From: Gaiellasilicea sp963761905
GTDB lineage: Bacteria > Actinomycetota > Thermoleophilia > Gaiellales > Gaiellaceae
Assembly (NCBI GenBank): GCA_963761905.1
Contig: CAVXIQ010000008.1
Coordinates: 124,001-188,000, forward strand
Length of the DNA stretch: 64,000 nucleotides
Direction: 5' to 3'
Part shown: positions 31,901 through 41,141 of the stretch, one piece after another
Position numbering within the stretch: the first letter of the stretch is position 1
Layout: every line of letters starts with the position of its first letter
Position numbers and translations under genes: made by a program
The notes under the pieces: generated by a model
Seen by the model: the letters and a program-made list of their open reading frames with translations, nothing else
Told to the model about the DNA's origin: nothing
Database searches by the model: none

Positions 31901-32442
31901 GACCCTGCGGCCCCGACCGTGACGGCGGCCTCGCCGGTGAGCACGCCCGCGCGCGCCGTCGAGCTCCGGGTCGATCGCGGGTACCGCCGAGACGAGGTCG
32001 AGCGCGGCGCGCACGGCGCGCTCGGCGTCGTCCTCGTTCGCGACCGGTGCGCCCCACACGGCCATCACCGCGTCGCCGATGAACTTCTCGACGCGTGCCG
32101 CCGTAGCGCTCGATGATCTGGCGAGACGACGTCGAAGTAGCGGGTCAGGAGCTCGCGCGTGTCCTCCGCGTCGCGCCCCTCGGACGCCGTCGTGAAGCCG
32201 ACGAGGTCGACGAAGAGCACCGAGACCAGTCGCCGCTCCGCGAGCTGCGTGGGCAACGCCGGCGTCGCCGCGGGTGCGGCAGCGCTCGCGCGGTCAGCGC
32301 TGCGCCGCATTCCCCGCAGAAGCGCTCGTCCGGTTCGTTCGGAGCCGAGCATGACGGGCAGATGACCGCGAGCGCGTGGCCGCAGTCCGCGCAGAACTTG
32401 CGGCCGGCGCGGTTCTCGGCGCCGCACGCTCGTGCAGGTCAC
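28933..32442 (-). pseudogene. zinc-ribbon adenylate/guanylate cyclase-AAA-TPR regulator, copy A, frameshifted
   Basis: GTG start at 32442 overlaps the stop of copy B (GTGA). Order: double zinc ribbon with CxxC pairs (broken by a frameshift), class III cyclase domain (RLVSVLFVDLVGFTTASEG; IGDAVMAVWGAPVANEDDAE; GDLVNTASRIQ), AAA/STAND ATPase with Walker A GVAGIGKSRLSWEFEKY and Walker B LVLVLEDIHWADEG, then about 600 residues of TPR-like helices ending VIPMRA-stop. Both metal-binding Asp of the cyclase are visible. It is expected to be a cytosolic signalling ATPase that may make a cyclic nucleotide. Breaks cluster between 30950 and 32420; the region 28933-30930 is clean. Confidence 0.75.
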
Positions 32443-35400
32443 GCTCGCCTCGACCCCTGCCGCCGAGCCTGTCGAGCGCGCTCGAGCCACGGCGGGCGCC
32501 GAGCCGCTCGAAGACCGGCCGTGCCTCGCCGAGCAGGGGCTCGGCCTCGTCCGCACGGCCCTGCGTCGACGAGCCACGTGCCGTGCTCGGTCTGGACGAC
32601 CGCGAGCGGGAACGTCGCCGCCAGGTCGGCGAGCAGCCCGCACGACTGCCGGAACAGCTGCTCTGCCTCGGCCGGATCTCCGTCGCGAGCGAGGTGCGCG
32701 CGGAAACGAAAGCTCTGCGCTCGCAGGAAATCGTTCGTGCTGCCCGGTGAGAGCCCGTCGACGACGGCAAGGAGCTCGCGCGAGCTTCGCCGTCTCGCCG
32801 AGCAGCAGCGCGGCCTCGCAGGCGCTCGTAAAGCCGTCCTTGACGTGTTCGGCCCCGAATCCGAAGAGGGTGTGCGACAGCGAACGCTTCCTCCCCCGAC
32901 GCCAGCGCCTCCGTCAGATCCCCGTTGGCAAGCTGGAGCCGCGCCAGCCCGGCCCGGTAGGAGCGAGCGCTCCTGTTCGTCGCCCGACCGGTCCATCGGC
33001 GCGAACCGATCGAGGAGCAGTCGCAGCTCGTCCAGCTCGCCGCGCTGGCCGTAGATGGTTCCCAGGATGAGCGGCGTCGCCGAGAACGCCTGTCTCGAGC
33101 CGTCCACTCGTCCAGCGGCAGCTCCTCGAACATCGCCAGTGCCTCGTCCCACTCACCAAGGGCGAGGAACGGGTAGAGCTGGCCCAGGAACGACAGCTCC
33201 CAGTAGCGGTTGCCGACGCGGCGTGCATGCGCAAGCCCGTTGCGAACGGCCTCCGTCGACGCGGCGTACCGATCGGCTCGGGCCAGGCTGTCCGCGAGGT
33301 TGTACGAGGCGCGCAGGGCCGCCGACGGCTTGTCGTGCTCGAGTGCCACCCCGAGCGCGAACTGCGTGGAGCGCGAGGCCCTCTTCTCGTCGCCCCTGCG
33401 ACGGTCAGGAGGATCGCCCTTCGTCGTGAGTGCCTGGGCGAGCACCTCCGGGAGCACGAGGCTCTCGGCCATATCGAGCGCGGACTCGATCCGCTGCATG
33501 GCGAGGTCGGGCTGGCCGCCGAAGAACATGAATCTGCCCAGCTGCGCCGCGAGGGTCGCGAGGTCGGCGTCCGGCTCCTCGTTCGAGAGCAGCTCGAACG
33601 ACCGGTTCATCCGCTCGAGGCCCTCCTCGAGCCGGCCCAGATCCCACATCGACTCGGCCAGACGGGCCTCGACCCGGGCGGCTGCGTGGCTGGCGTCTGC
33701 GGCTTCGAAGAGGGCGATCGCGCGCTCGAAGCACTCCTTCGATTCCTCACCGCGCGCACCGATCCGGGCCATCATCCCCGCGCGCTCGTGAAGCTCGCCC
33801 TGGACGAGCGGATCGTCGGTCAGCGCCGCGGCGCGCCTCGAAGGACCGCTGCGCCTCGGCGTGTGCGGCGAGCGAGCCGGCCCGCTCGGCCGCGCGTACG
33901 AGCATCTCGCGGGCGCGCTCCCGGATCTGGGCGGCGTCGTCCGCGTCGGGGGCGGACTCCAGCGCGTCGACGTAGTGCGCCGCGACCACTTCGACGAATT
34001 CGTCCTCGTCCCCGCTCGTGGAGAGCAGGAACTCGGCCGCCGCGAGGTGCTTGGCCTTGCGGTCGCGCAGCGAGAGCGTCTCGTAGGCGACCCGCTTGAC
34101 GATGTCCTGCAGGAAGGCGTACTGGCCGCGTTCGGGTGAGCGTGGGTCGGCCTGCACGGAGAGGATCTCCTTGCGAAGCAGACCCGCGAGAGTGGGCTCG
34201 AGCTCGGTCTCGGGTACGCCGGTCAAGGCGGCCAGGCCCTGCTTCGTGAAGGTCTTGCCGAGGACGGCACCGTCCTCGACCAGCCGCCGCTCCTGGGCGG
34301 TGAGAGCGTCGAGGCGGGCAGCGACCAGCGCGTGCAGGGTCTCCGGCACCTCCAGCGTCTCGACCGAACCGGTCGGGCGGTAGACGTTGCCATCGCGCGT
34401 GAGCAACCCGCGATCGAGCAGCATCCGCACCGTCTCGACCGCGTAGAGCGGTACACCTTCCGCACGCTCGAGGATGCGCGCACGCAGCTCGTCGGGCAGT
34501 CCCGGCACGAGGCCGGTGAGGAGGTCGTCCATCGCGTCCGACGAGAGCGGCTCGAGGTAGATCGAGCTGAAGCTGCGCTTGCCCGCTCCCCAGGTCGGGC
34601 GCTTGTCAGCGAACTCGGGCCTCGCCAGCGCGAGCACGAAGATCGGGTGGCTGCGGGACCAATCGAGCAGGTACGCCAGGAAATCGAGCAGGCCCGCATC
34701 CGCCCATTGCACGTCCTCGAAGACGAGCACGGTCGGCGACTCCTCCGCCAGTCGCTCGAAAAGGATCCGCCAGGCGGAGAAGAGGTTCTCCTGGTCGCCG
34801 GCCACGCCCTCCTCGAGCCCCAGTAGGTGCGCCAGGCGCGGCTCGACCCACGCGCGCTCCTCCGCGTCCAGGAGGTATTCCGACAGCGAGAGCCGAAGCT
34901 TGTCTCGCGCGGTCGCGGGCTCTTCGTCCTCGGCGATGCCGCAGCGCATCCTTACCATCTCCGCGAGCGCCCAGTAGGCGACCCCGTCGCCATACGAGAG
35001 GCAGCGGCCGCGATGCCAGTACGTCTCGCGGGCGAGTCCGTCGATGTACTTCTCGAACTCCCACGCCAGCCGAGACTTGCCGATTCCGGCGATCCCGTTG
35101 ATCGAGCACGAGTTGCGTGCGGCCCTCGTCGGCGGAGGAGTGGAAGAGCTCCTTGACGACTCGCAGCTCGCGGTCGCGACCGACGAACGGCGCTTCGAGG
35201 CCAGTCGAGCGGAGCGACCCTCGCGCTCCCGCGACGACGCGGAGCGCCCGCCACAGCTGAACCGGCTCGGCCTTGCCCTTCAGCGTGTGCTCGCCGGCGT
35301 CGTCGTACGCGACCGCGGCCTCGGACGCCCGCTTGGTCGGCTCGCCGACGAGCACGGAGCCGGGCTCGGCCGAGCTCTGGATGCGCGAGGCGGTGTTGAC

Positions 35401-35952
35401 GAGATCCCCCGCGACCATGCCCTGGCCCTCCGCGCCGAGTGTGACCGCGGCCTCGCCGCTCAAGACGCCCGCACGCGCCTTCAGGCTCGGATCGAGCGTG
35501 GACACCGCGGCCAGCAGCTCGAGTGCGGCCCGCACGGCCCGCTCCGCGTCGTCCTCCTGCGCGATCGGCGCGCCCCAGACCGCCATCACCGCGTCGCCGA
35601 TGAACTTCTCGACCGTGCCGCCGTAGCGCTGAATCGTTGTCCGCGCAAGGTCGAAGTACCGCGTGAGCAGTTCGCGCGTTTCCTCGGCGTCCCGGGCCTC
35701 CGAGGCGCTCGTGAACCCGACCAGGTCGACGAACAGCACCGAGACGCGGCGCCGTTCCGCAACGGCCGGTCCGGAGATCGGCTCGGATGCCGTCGACCCG
35801 AGCCCCTCACCGCACTCGCCGCAGAACTTCGCGCTCGGCGGATTCTGGCTCCCGCAGGCGAGACAGGCGTGCGCAAGCGCGGATCCGCATTCGGCACAGA
35901 ACTTCCGGCCGGCCTCGTTCTCAGAGCCGCACGCCGCGCAGGCCACCGTCAC
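32439..35952 (-). pseudogene. zinc-ribbon adenylate/guanylate cyclase-AAA-TPR regulator, copy B, frameshifted
   Basis: GTG 35952 lies 1 nt after the thioesterase stop. It begins with two zinc ribbons (CAACGSENEAGRKFCAECG, CLACGSQNPPSAKFCGECG), then a class III cyclase (RRVSVLFVDLVGFTSASEA; KFIGDAVMAVWGAPIAQED; GDLVNTASRIQSS), ATPase with GIAGIGKSRLAW and TVLVFEDVQWADAG, and TPR-like repeats. Closely related to copy A over its whole length, so a tandem duplication. The stretch 33770-34960 is clean; breaks occur near 35100, 33840, 33400 and several between 32460 and 33120. The stop overlaps the start of copy A. Length is 3n+1. Confidence 0.75.
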
Positions 35953-35953
35953 G

Positions 35954-36359
35954 TCAGAGCACCGCCTGCGTCTGGGTCACCCGGGCGACGTGCTTCTCGG
36001 CCTCGTCGAAGATGTCGGTCTCGACGACGATCGTCGTCCGCCCGCGGTGGAGCAGCCGCGAGCGCGCTTGCGCGTGGCCCTCGCGGACGGCGCGGAAGAA
36101 GTTCGTCTTCGACTCGATCGTGGCGGTGCCGCCGGCGCCGTCGGGCAGGTTGAGGAAGGCGAGGTAGGCGCCGGCCGTGTCGGCGAGCGACATCAGAGCG
36201 CCGCCGTGCAGGATCCCGCCGGCCGTACAGAGCCGCTCCTCCCACACGAGCCGCGCGCTGGACCTCGTCTCGGCTCGCCGCAACGATCTCGAGCCCGAGC
36301 GTCGCCCCGAACGGCATCGCCGAGTTGACCTGCGCCGTCTGCTCGGCATCGTGCTGCAC
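35954..36359 (-). CDS. PaaI-like hotdog thioesterase (one frameshift)
   Basis: About 134 residues from GTG 36359. The hotdog signature is AGGILHGGALMSLADTAGAY (HGG loop with the helix that follows), then SKTNFFRAVREGHAQARSRL and TTIVVETDIFDE. These enzymes hydrolyse acyl-CoA thioesters; the substrate is unknown. The frame breaks near 36265, between SRDEV and ARLVWEERL; span 3n+1, one extra base. First gene of an operon with the two cyclase-AAA regulators (1-nt gap to copy B). Confidence 0.82.
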
Positions 36360-36382
36360 CCAGCGACGATACCGCGCGAAGC

Positions 36383-36388
36383 TACGCT
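36383..36388 (+). promoter_or_regulatory. -10 hexamer TACGCT
   Basis: TACGCT ends 6 nt before the ATG at 36395, fitting the leaderless TANNNT pattern seen across the window. Confidence 0.45.
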
Positions 36389-36394
36389 CAGGGC

Positions 36395-37018
36395 ATGAAT
36401 CCCGACCGGCAGTGGTGGCTCCGCGTGCCGGCCGTCTTCCTCAGTCCCCACTCGGTGTTCGTCGCTCTCCGGAACGAGGACGAGGACGACGTCGACGCTC
36501 GTCAGGAGCCGATCCTCGCCCTCATCCTCCTGGCCGGGATTGCAGGGGTTCTGGCGACCTCGACGGCAGGGACGCTGCTCGACGACACCGAGTACGACTC
36601 GTTGCTCGTGGCCGTCTGGGCCGTGATCGCAGGTGGGATCTACGGGGTCGCCGGGTACTTCATCATCGGCGGCGCGGTCTATCTCGGCGCGCGAGGGCTC
36701 GGCGGTGTCGGCAGCTATCAGCGCGCGCGTCACATCCTGGGATTCGCGGCGGCGCCGCTCGCGCTCTCGCTCTTCCTCGTCTGGCCGCTCCAGCTCGCGG
36801 TGCTGGGCGACGACGTCTTCCGGACGGGCGGCTCGGACGACGGCACAGCCGATCTCGTCTTCGACGCGCTCGAGCTCGGCTTCGCGCTCTGGTCGGCCGC
36901 GCTCCTTCTCGTCGGCGTCCGGGCCGTCCACGGCTGGAGCTGGTTGCGCTCGCTCGGGGTGATGGGCCTCGTTGCGCTCTTCCTAGCGGCGTTCGCCTAC
37001 CTTCCCAGCGTCTTCTAG
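36395..37018 (+). CDS. Yip1-domain-like membrane protein
   Basis: 207 residues with five predicted membrane helices (about 42-60, 72-98, 113-131, 155-176, 183-205). Start WWLRVPAVFLSPHSVFVALR and the five-helix arrangement resemble bacterial Yip1/DUF1282-type proteins, whose role is not established. Acidic loop EDEDDVDARQEP before the first helix. Its end overlaps the end of the convergent panB gene by 36 bp. Confidence 0.65.
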   Translation: MNPDRQWWLRVPAVFLSPHSVFVALRNEDEDDVDARQEPILALILLAGIAGVLATSTAGTLLDDTEYDSLLVAVWAVIAGGIYGVAGYFIIGGAVYLGARGLGGVGSYQRARHILGFAAAPLALSLFLVWPLQLAVLGDDVFRTGGSDDGTADLVFDALELGFALWSAALLLVGVRAVHGWSWLRSLGVMGLVALFLAAFAYLPSVF

Positions 37019-37894
37019 GGCGGCCTCGAAGAGCGCCAGCTCGTCCTCCGGCATCGAGTAGGTGTGCTGCTCCTCGGGGAAGCGGCGCTCGCGGACGTCG
37101 GCCACGTAGGCCGAGACGGCCCTCGTGATCTCGCTCGCGAGATCGGCGTACTGCTTGACGAACCGCGGCGAGCCGCCCTGATAGAGCCCGAGCAGGTCGT
37201 GCCAGACGAGCACCTGGCCGTCGCAGTCGACCCCGGCGCCGATCCCGATCGTCGGGATCGTCAGCAGCTCGGTGATCCGCGCCGCGACGGGGGCAGGAAC
37301 CGCCTCGAGCACCAGCGCGAACACTCCGGCCGCCTCGAGCGCCAGCGCATCCTCGACGAGGCGGCGCGCCTTCTCCGCCGTCCGGCCCTGCGCCTTGAAG
37401 CCGCCGAGCATCGTCGCCGACTGCGGGGTGAGGCCGATGTGGCCCATCGTCGGCACGCCGGCGCCCACGAGCGCGCGGACACGGGAAAGTGTCGCGCCGG
37501 CGCCCTCGACCTTGACCGCATCCGCGCTCGCCTCCTTGAGGAAGCGGATCGCGTTCTCGAGCGCGTCCTCGTCGGAGACCTGGAAGGAGCCGAACGGCAT
37601 GTCCGCGACGACGAGCGGGCGGCGCGCGCCCCGGTTGACCGCGCGCGTGAGGACGATCATCTCGTCCATCGTCGCCGGCACCGTCGAGTCGTGGCCGAGC
37701 ACGGTCATCGCCGCCGAGTCGCCGACGAGGATGATGTCCGCGCCGGCCGTATCTGCGAGTCGGCCCGAGGGGGCGTCGTACGCCGTGATCATCGCGATCG
37801 GCTGGCGGCGCTCCTTGAGCTCGACGAGCTCGGTCAGCGCGACCTTGCCGGGCGCCGGCGTGCCGGGCGCGGGCTTGCGAGGTCGGGTGGTCAT
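36983..37894 (-). CDS. panB: 3-methyl-2-oxobutanoate hydroxymethyltransferase
   Basis: 303 residues, slightly long because of an N-terminal Pro/Lys-rich extension and a C-terminal tail. Key PanB features: TAYDAPSGRLADTAGADIILVGDS (metal-binding Asp), GHDSTVPATMDEM, MPFGSFQ, KVEGA, MGHIGLTPQS, and IGIGAGVDCDGQVLVWHDLLG. It makes ketopantoate from 2-oxoisovalerate with methylene-tetrahydrofolate, the first committed step to pantothenate and CoA. ATG 37894 has AAGGAGG upstream and overlaps the panC stop by ATGA. Confidence 0.96.
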   Translation of the reverse strand: MTTRPRKPAPGTPAPGKVALTELVELKERRQPIAMITAYDAPSGRLADTAGADIILVGDSAAMTVLGHDSTVPATMDEMIVLTRAVNRGARRPLVVADMPFGSFQVSDEDALENAIRFLKEASADAVKVEGAGATLSRVRALVGAGVPTMGHIGLTPQSATMLGGFKAQGRTAEKARRLVEDALALEAAGVFALVLEAVPAPVAARITELLTIPTIGIGAGVDCDGQVLVWHDLLGLYQGGSPRFVKQYADLASEITRAVSAYVADVRERRFPEEQHTYSMPEDELALFEAALEDAGKVGERR

Positions 37895-38647
37895 GCTTCC
37901 TCCTTGTCGAGGACGACGTTGTCGATCAGGCGGGTGGAGCCGACGCGAATCGCGGCGGCGAGGACGGGCGGATCGAAGTCGGCACGCTCGACGTAGTCGA
38001 TCTCGAGGCCGGCGAGCTCGGTGCGCGCCGCGTCGAGATCGCGAGTCGCGAGTGCGCGCGGGAGGGCGAGCGCGCGCTCGCGCTCGGCGGGGGAGAGGAG
38101 GACGTTGCGCGACGAGAGCGCCAGCCCGTCCTCGTCCCGGACGGTCGGGACGGAGATCACGGTCACGTCCAGATCGAGGTCGCGCACCAGCTGCCGGATC
38201 ACCGCGACCTGTTGGGCGTCCTTCTGCCCGAAATAGGCGTGGCGGGGGCGGACGATGTTGAAGAGCTTGAGGCAGATCGTGGCCACGCCGCGAAAATGGC
38301 CCGGCCGGTGCGCGCCCTCGAGCCCGCGCGCGACCTCCTCCACCTCGACCCAGGTCTGGAAGCCGGGCGGGTACAGCTCCTCCACCGACCGGTGCGAACA
38401 GCACGTCGGCACCCGCGACCTCGGCGACGCGGAGATCCCGCTCCTCGTCGCGCGGATAGGCGGCGAGATCGGCCGGATCGCCGAACTGGGCGGGATTGAC
38501 GAACAGGCTGACGACGACGGTGTCGCACTCGAGTCGCGCTGCCGCGATCAGGGCTTCGTGCCCGGCGTGCAACGCGCCCATCGTCGGCACGAGGCCGACG
38601 TCGCCGTCGAGCGGGCCGAGGTCGGCGATCCGGCGCACGACTCTCAC
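37891..38647 (-). CDS. panC: pantothenate synthetase (one frameshift)
   Basis: About 251 residues. GTG 38647 overlaps the stop of the DUF2520 gene. Signatures: VPTMGALHAGHEALI (the HIGH-like ATP motif), VVVSLFVNPAQFG, YPRDEERDLRVAEVAGADVLF, YPPGFQTWVEV, FRGVATICLKLFNIVRPRHAYFGQKDAQQ and SVPTVRDEDGLALSSRN (KMSKS-equivalent). It joins pantoate and beta-alanine using ATP. A break near 38395, where removing one G from CCGGTCGG restores FAPSVEELYPPG; span 3n+1. No panD or panE is seen in the window. Confidence 0.93.
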
Positions 38648-39309
38648 AGGAGCGCCTTCGTCGTCTCGGCGAGCGCTTCGTACATCGGCTCGAGCTCCGG
38701 TCGCTCGCGACGGATCGCGGCGACGTGCGTCTCGACCGTCGCCCAGTCGCCGCGAGCGATCGGCCCCGTCAGCTCGAAGCCGTTCTCGATCGTCCGCCGC
38801 ATCAGCGGATCGAGCGCTTCCGGCGGAGCGCCGGCCGACTCGAGCAGCGACCCGGCGGCGCGGCGCAGGGTCACGAGATAGTTCGACGCGATCGCCGCGC
38901 CCGCGTGGTAGGCGTCGCGCTTCTCGTCGGCGAGCGCGAACGGCTCCAGGCCGAGCGTCCGCGCGAGCCAGAAGCCGACCTCCCGCGCCTCGTCGCTCTC
39001 GGCTGTGATCGCCGCGAACGCCCCGTCGAGCTGCTCGGCGCCGCGCGCTCGCGTGAATGTCTGGAGCGGGTGGAGGCCGAAGCGACGCGCGTGCGGATCC
39101 AGCTCGGCGAGCGGCGTCGCGCCGCTGACGTGCGCGATCCACGGCCCCGGCTCCACCGCGCGCGCGACCTCCGCGATCGCGCGATCCGGGACGCAGAGCA
39201 GGACGAGCTCCGGACCGCGGTCGGCCACGAGGAGGCCGCGCTCGGCGAGCCTGGCGGCCAGAGCCGAGCCGACGCGCCCCGCGCCGACGACATGAACGCT
39301 CGTGATCAT
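38644..39309 (-). CDS. Rossmann-fold DUF2520 protein of the pantothenate operon
   Basis: Intact, 221 residues. N-terminal NAD(P)-binding motif VVGAGRVGSALAARL, then LVLLCVPDRAIAEVA and WIAHVSGATPLAELD; C-terminal helical DUF2520 domain with FGLHPLQTF, KRDAYHAGAAIASNYLVTL and ENGFELTGPIARGDWATVETH. Proteins of this kind sit before panC in many actinobacteria and look like 6-phosphogluconate or ketopantoate reductases. Since panE is not nearby, reduction of ketopantoate is a reasonable but unproven guess. First gene of the operon with panC and panB. Confidence 0.85.
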   Translation of the reverse strand: MITSVHVVGAGRVGSALAARLAERGLLVADRGPELVLLCVPDRAIAEVARAVEPGPWIAHVSGATPLAELDPHARRFGLHPLQTFTRARGAEQLDGAFAAITAESDEAREVGFWLARTLGLEPFALADEKRDAYHAGAAIASNYLVTLRRAAGSLLESAGAPPEALDPLMRRTIENGFELTGPIARGDWATVETHVAAIRRERPELEPMYEALAETTKALL

Positions 39310-39352
39310 CTCGATGTGGCTCCAGTTCCGGGATCCGGATACCGGGCGCGGT

Positions 39353-39358
39353 TAGTCT
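39353..39358 (+). promoter_or_regulatory. -10 hexamer TAGTCT
   Basis: TAGTCT ends 6 nt before GTG 39365; leaderless pattern. Confidence 0.5.
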
Positions 39359-39364
39359 AGCCCG

Positions 39365-40225
39365 GTGCGGATTGCGGTCGGCGACACGCGGCTCTATTTC
39401 GACGTCGACGGGGCGGAGCTCGTCCCCGACGGCCCCTGGATGCGCGAGCGGCAGACGGTGCTCCTGCTCCATCCCGGGCCTGGCTTCGATCACGGGCTCT
39501 TCAAGGTGCAGCTCGGGCCGTTGCTCGCCCCGCACGCGCAGGTCGTGTACCTCGATCAGCGCGGGGGCGGCCGTAGCGATCCGGTCGACCCCGGCGCGCT
39601 GACGCTCGACCGCTGGGCAGACGACGTGCGCGAGTTCTGCGAGACGCTCGGAATCGAGCGGCCGATCGTGCTCGGGCTCGGCTTCGGCTCGCTCGTCGCG
39701 ATCCGGTACGCGGCGCGATCCCCTGCGCACCCCGGCGCGCTCGTGCTCGCGGCACCCGTCGCCCGGATGGTGCCCGAGCGATCGATCGCGGTCTACGAGC
39801 GGCTCGGCGGGAGCAACGCCCGCGAGGTGGCGGAGCGGTTCTACCGCTCGATGGACGAGCAGGCTTTCGCCGATTTCCTCCGGGTCTGCTTCCCCCTCCT
39901 CTCGAGCTACGAGCTGACGAGCGACGTGATCATCCGCGCCGACTGGCGGCCCGAGGTGCTGATCCGGTGGATGCTCGGCGAGAGCCGGGAGCTCGACCTC
40001 CGCGCCGACCTGGCGAAGATCGAGGCGCCGACCCTGGTGCTCGCGGGCGAGGACGATGCGTGGGCGCCGCCCGAGTCGGTGCAGGAAGTGGTCGAGCATC
40101 TGCCCGAGGAGACGCAGTTCCACAGCTTCGCGAAGGCTCGTCACTCGGTCTTCCGCGACGCGCCGGCAGCGACGGCCGAGCTGCTGGCCTTTCTCGAGGG
40201 GCTGCGGAGGGCCAAACCCTCCTAG
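39365..40225 (+). CDS. alpha/beta hydrolase, proline-iminopeptidase-like, nucleophile Ser missing
   Basis: Intact, 286 residues. Alpha/beta fold: VLLLHPGPGFDHGLFK (oxyanion HGPG-like), VVYLDQRGGGRSD, the nucleophile elbow VLGLGFGSLVAIRYA, LVLAGEDDAWAPP (Asp) and KARHSVFRDAP (His). In peptidase S33 enzymes the elbow reads GxSxGG; here the expected Ser position is Gly (G-L-G-F-G-S). The Asp and His remain. Either the enzyme is inactive or shifted Ser use evolved. A lid domain occupies about 135-205. Divergent from the DUF2520 operon. Confidence 0.8.
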   Translation: MRIAVGDTRLYFDVDGAELVPDGPWMRERQTVLLLHPGPGFDHGLFKVQLGPLLAPHAQVVYLDQRGGGRSDPVDPGALTLDRWADDVREFCETLGIERPIVLGLGFGSLVAIRYAARSPAHPGALVLAAPVARMVPERSIAVYERLGGSNAREVAERFYRSMDEQAFADFLRVCFPLLSSYELTSDVIIRADWRPEVLIRWMLGESRELDLRADLAKIEAPTLVLAGEDDAWAPPESVQEVVEHLPEETQFHSFAKARHSVFRDAPAATAELLAFLEGLRRAKPS

Positions 40226-40809
40226 CGGCCGAGTCGCCGGAGCAGGTTCGCCCGCACCTCGGGCCACTCCTCTGCGATCACGCTGTACCACGCCGAGTCG
40301 CGGTTCTCGCCGCCGCGGACGAGCATGTGCCGCCGGTGGACGCCCTCGAACTGAGCCGGCAGGGCCTCCAGTGCGGCGCGCGAGCGCTCGTTCAGCGCGT
40401 CCGTCTTCAGCTCGACGCGGCGGCAGCCGAGCCGCTCGAAGGCGTCGCCGAGCATCAGGAGCTTGGCCTCGATGTTCGCCCCGGTCTGCCAGGCCTCCGG
40501 CGCGAGCCACGTCCAGCCGATCTCGAGGCTTCGGTGCTCGGGCCGGAGCGAGAGGAAGCGGCTGCTGCCGACGACCTTCCCGTCGGTCTGCCGGATCGTC
40601 GCGAACGGGAGCTCGAGCCCGGCGGCTGCGTTCGCGAGCGCGTTCTCGACGTAGTCGCGTAGCTCGTCGGGGGTTCGTGGTTGGACGATGCTCATCCAGC
40701 TCCAGATCCGCTCGTCACGCGAGGCGTTCCACAGCCCGCCCTCGTGCTCGGAGGTCAGCGGCTCGAGGCGAACGAGCTCGCCGCTCAGCACGGTCGACGT
40801 CCATTTCAT
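40222..40809 (-). CDS. RimJ/RimL-type GNAT acetyltransferase
   Basis: Intact, 195 residues. GNAT_3 features: VLSGELVRLEPLTSEH at the N terminus, LPFATIRQTDGKVVGSSRFL, SLEIGWTWLAPEAWQTGANI (acetyl-CoA-binding region) and LGCRRVELKTDALNERSRAALE, where the N-x-x-S/A pattern is typical of RimJ/L-like enzymes. C terminus FEGVHRRHMLVRGG with DSAWYSVIAEEWPEV is the common actinobacterial form. Acceptor is probably a protein N terminus or small amine; unknown. The 3' end overlaps the convergent hydrolase by 4 nt. Confidence 0.88.
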   Translation of the reverse strand: MKWTSTVLSGELVRLEPLTSEHEGGLWNASRDERIWSWMSIVQPRTPDELRDYVENALANAAAGLELPFATIRQTDGKVVGSSRFLSLRPEHRSLEIGWTWLAPEAWQTGANIEAKLLMLGDAFERLGCRRVELKTDALNERSRAALEALPAQFEGVHRRHMLVRGGENRDSAWYSVIAEEWPEVRANLLRRLGR

Positions 40810-40861
40810 TCTCGTAGAGTGCCGGTCGTGCCGTTCGACCCAAGCAAGAGCTGACGCCGGG

Positions 40862-40867
40862 TAGGAT
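40862..40867 (+). promoter_or_regulatory. -10 hexamer TAGGAT
   Basis: TAGGAT ends 6 nt before GTG 40874; leaderless pattern. Confidence 0.5.
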
Positions 40868-40873
40868 TCGGGC

Positions 40874-41086
40874 GTGCCGATCTACGAATACGCGTGCATG
40901 GAGTGCGAGTCGCATTTCGAGGAGCTCGTCCGGAATTCCGAGCAGGCCGTTGGTTGTCCGGAGTGCGGAGCCCACAACGTGCTGAAGCAGATGTCGAGCT
41001 TCGCGGTCGCCGGCATCTCGTCGCAACCGCGCTCGAGCAGTGGTGGCGGCGGCGGTTGCTGCGGCGGCTCCTGCGGCTCCTGCTAG
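40874..41086 (+). CDS. FmdB family zinc-ribbon protein
   Basis: 70 residues. Start PIYEYACMECESHFEELV with the first Cys pair (CMEC) and the second pair CPEC near residue 33 form the zinc ribbon. The C-terminal Ser/Gly linker and a Cys-rich end (CCGGSCGSC) are common in this family. FmdB was named for a putative regulator of formamidase expression; the true role of most members is unknown. Monocistronic. Confidence 0.9.
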   Translation: MPIYEYACMECESHFEELVRNSEQAVGCPECGAHNVLKQMSSFAVAGISSQPRSSSGGGGGCCGGSCGSC

Positions 41087-41127
41087 AGGCGACGAGCGCG
41101 ACGTCTAGCTGCGTCCGGCCCGGAGCG

Positions 41128-41133
41128 TAGACT
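41128..41133 (+). promoter_or_regulatory. -10 hexamer TAGACT
   Basis: TAGACT ends 8 nt before the UDG GTG (41142) and may drive the whole t6A gene cluster. Confidence 0.45.
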
Positions 41134-41141
41134 CACCCTCC

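Noticed and set aside
36983..40510. 1175-residue minus-strand open frame
   Set aside because: Only its last 303 residues are a real protein (panB); the rest runs antisense or out of frame through panC, DUF2520 and the hydrolase.
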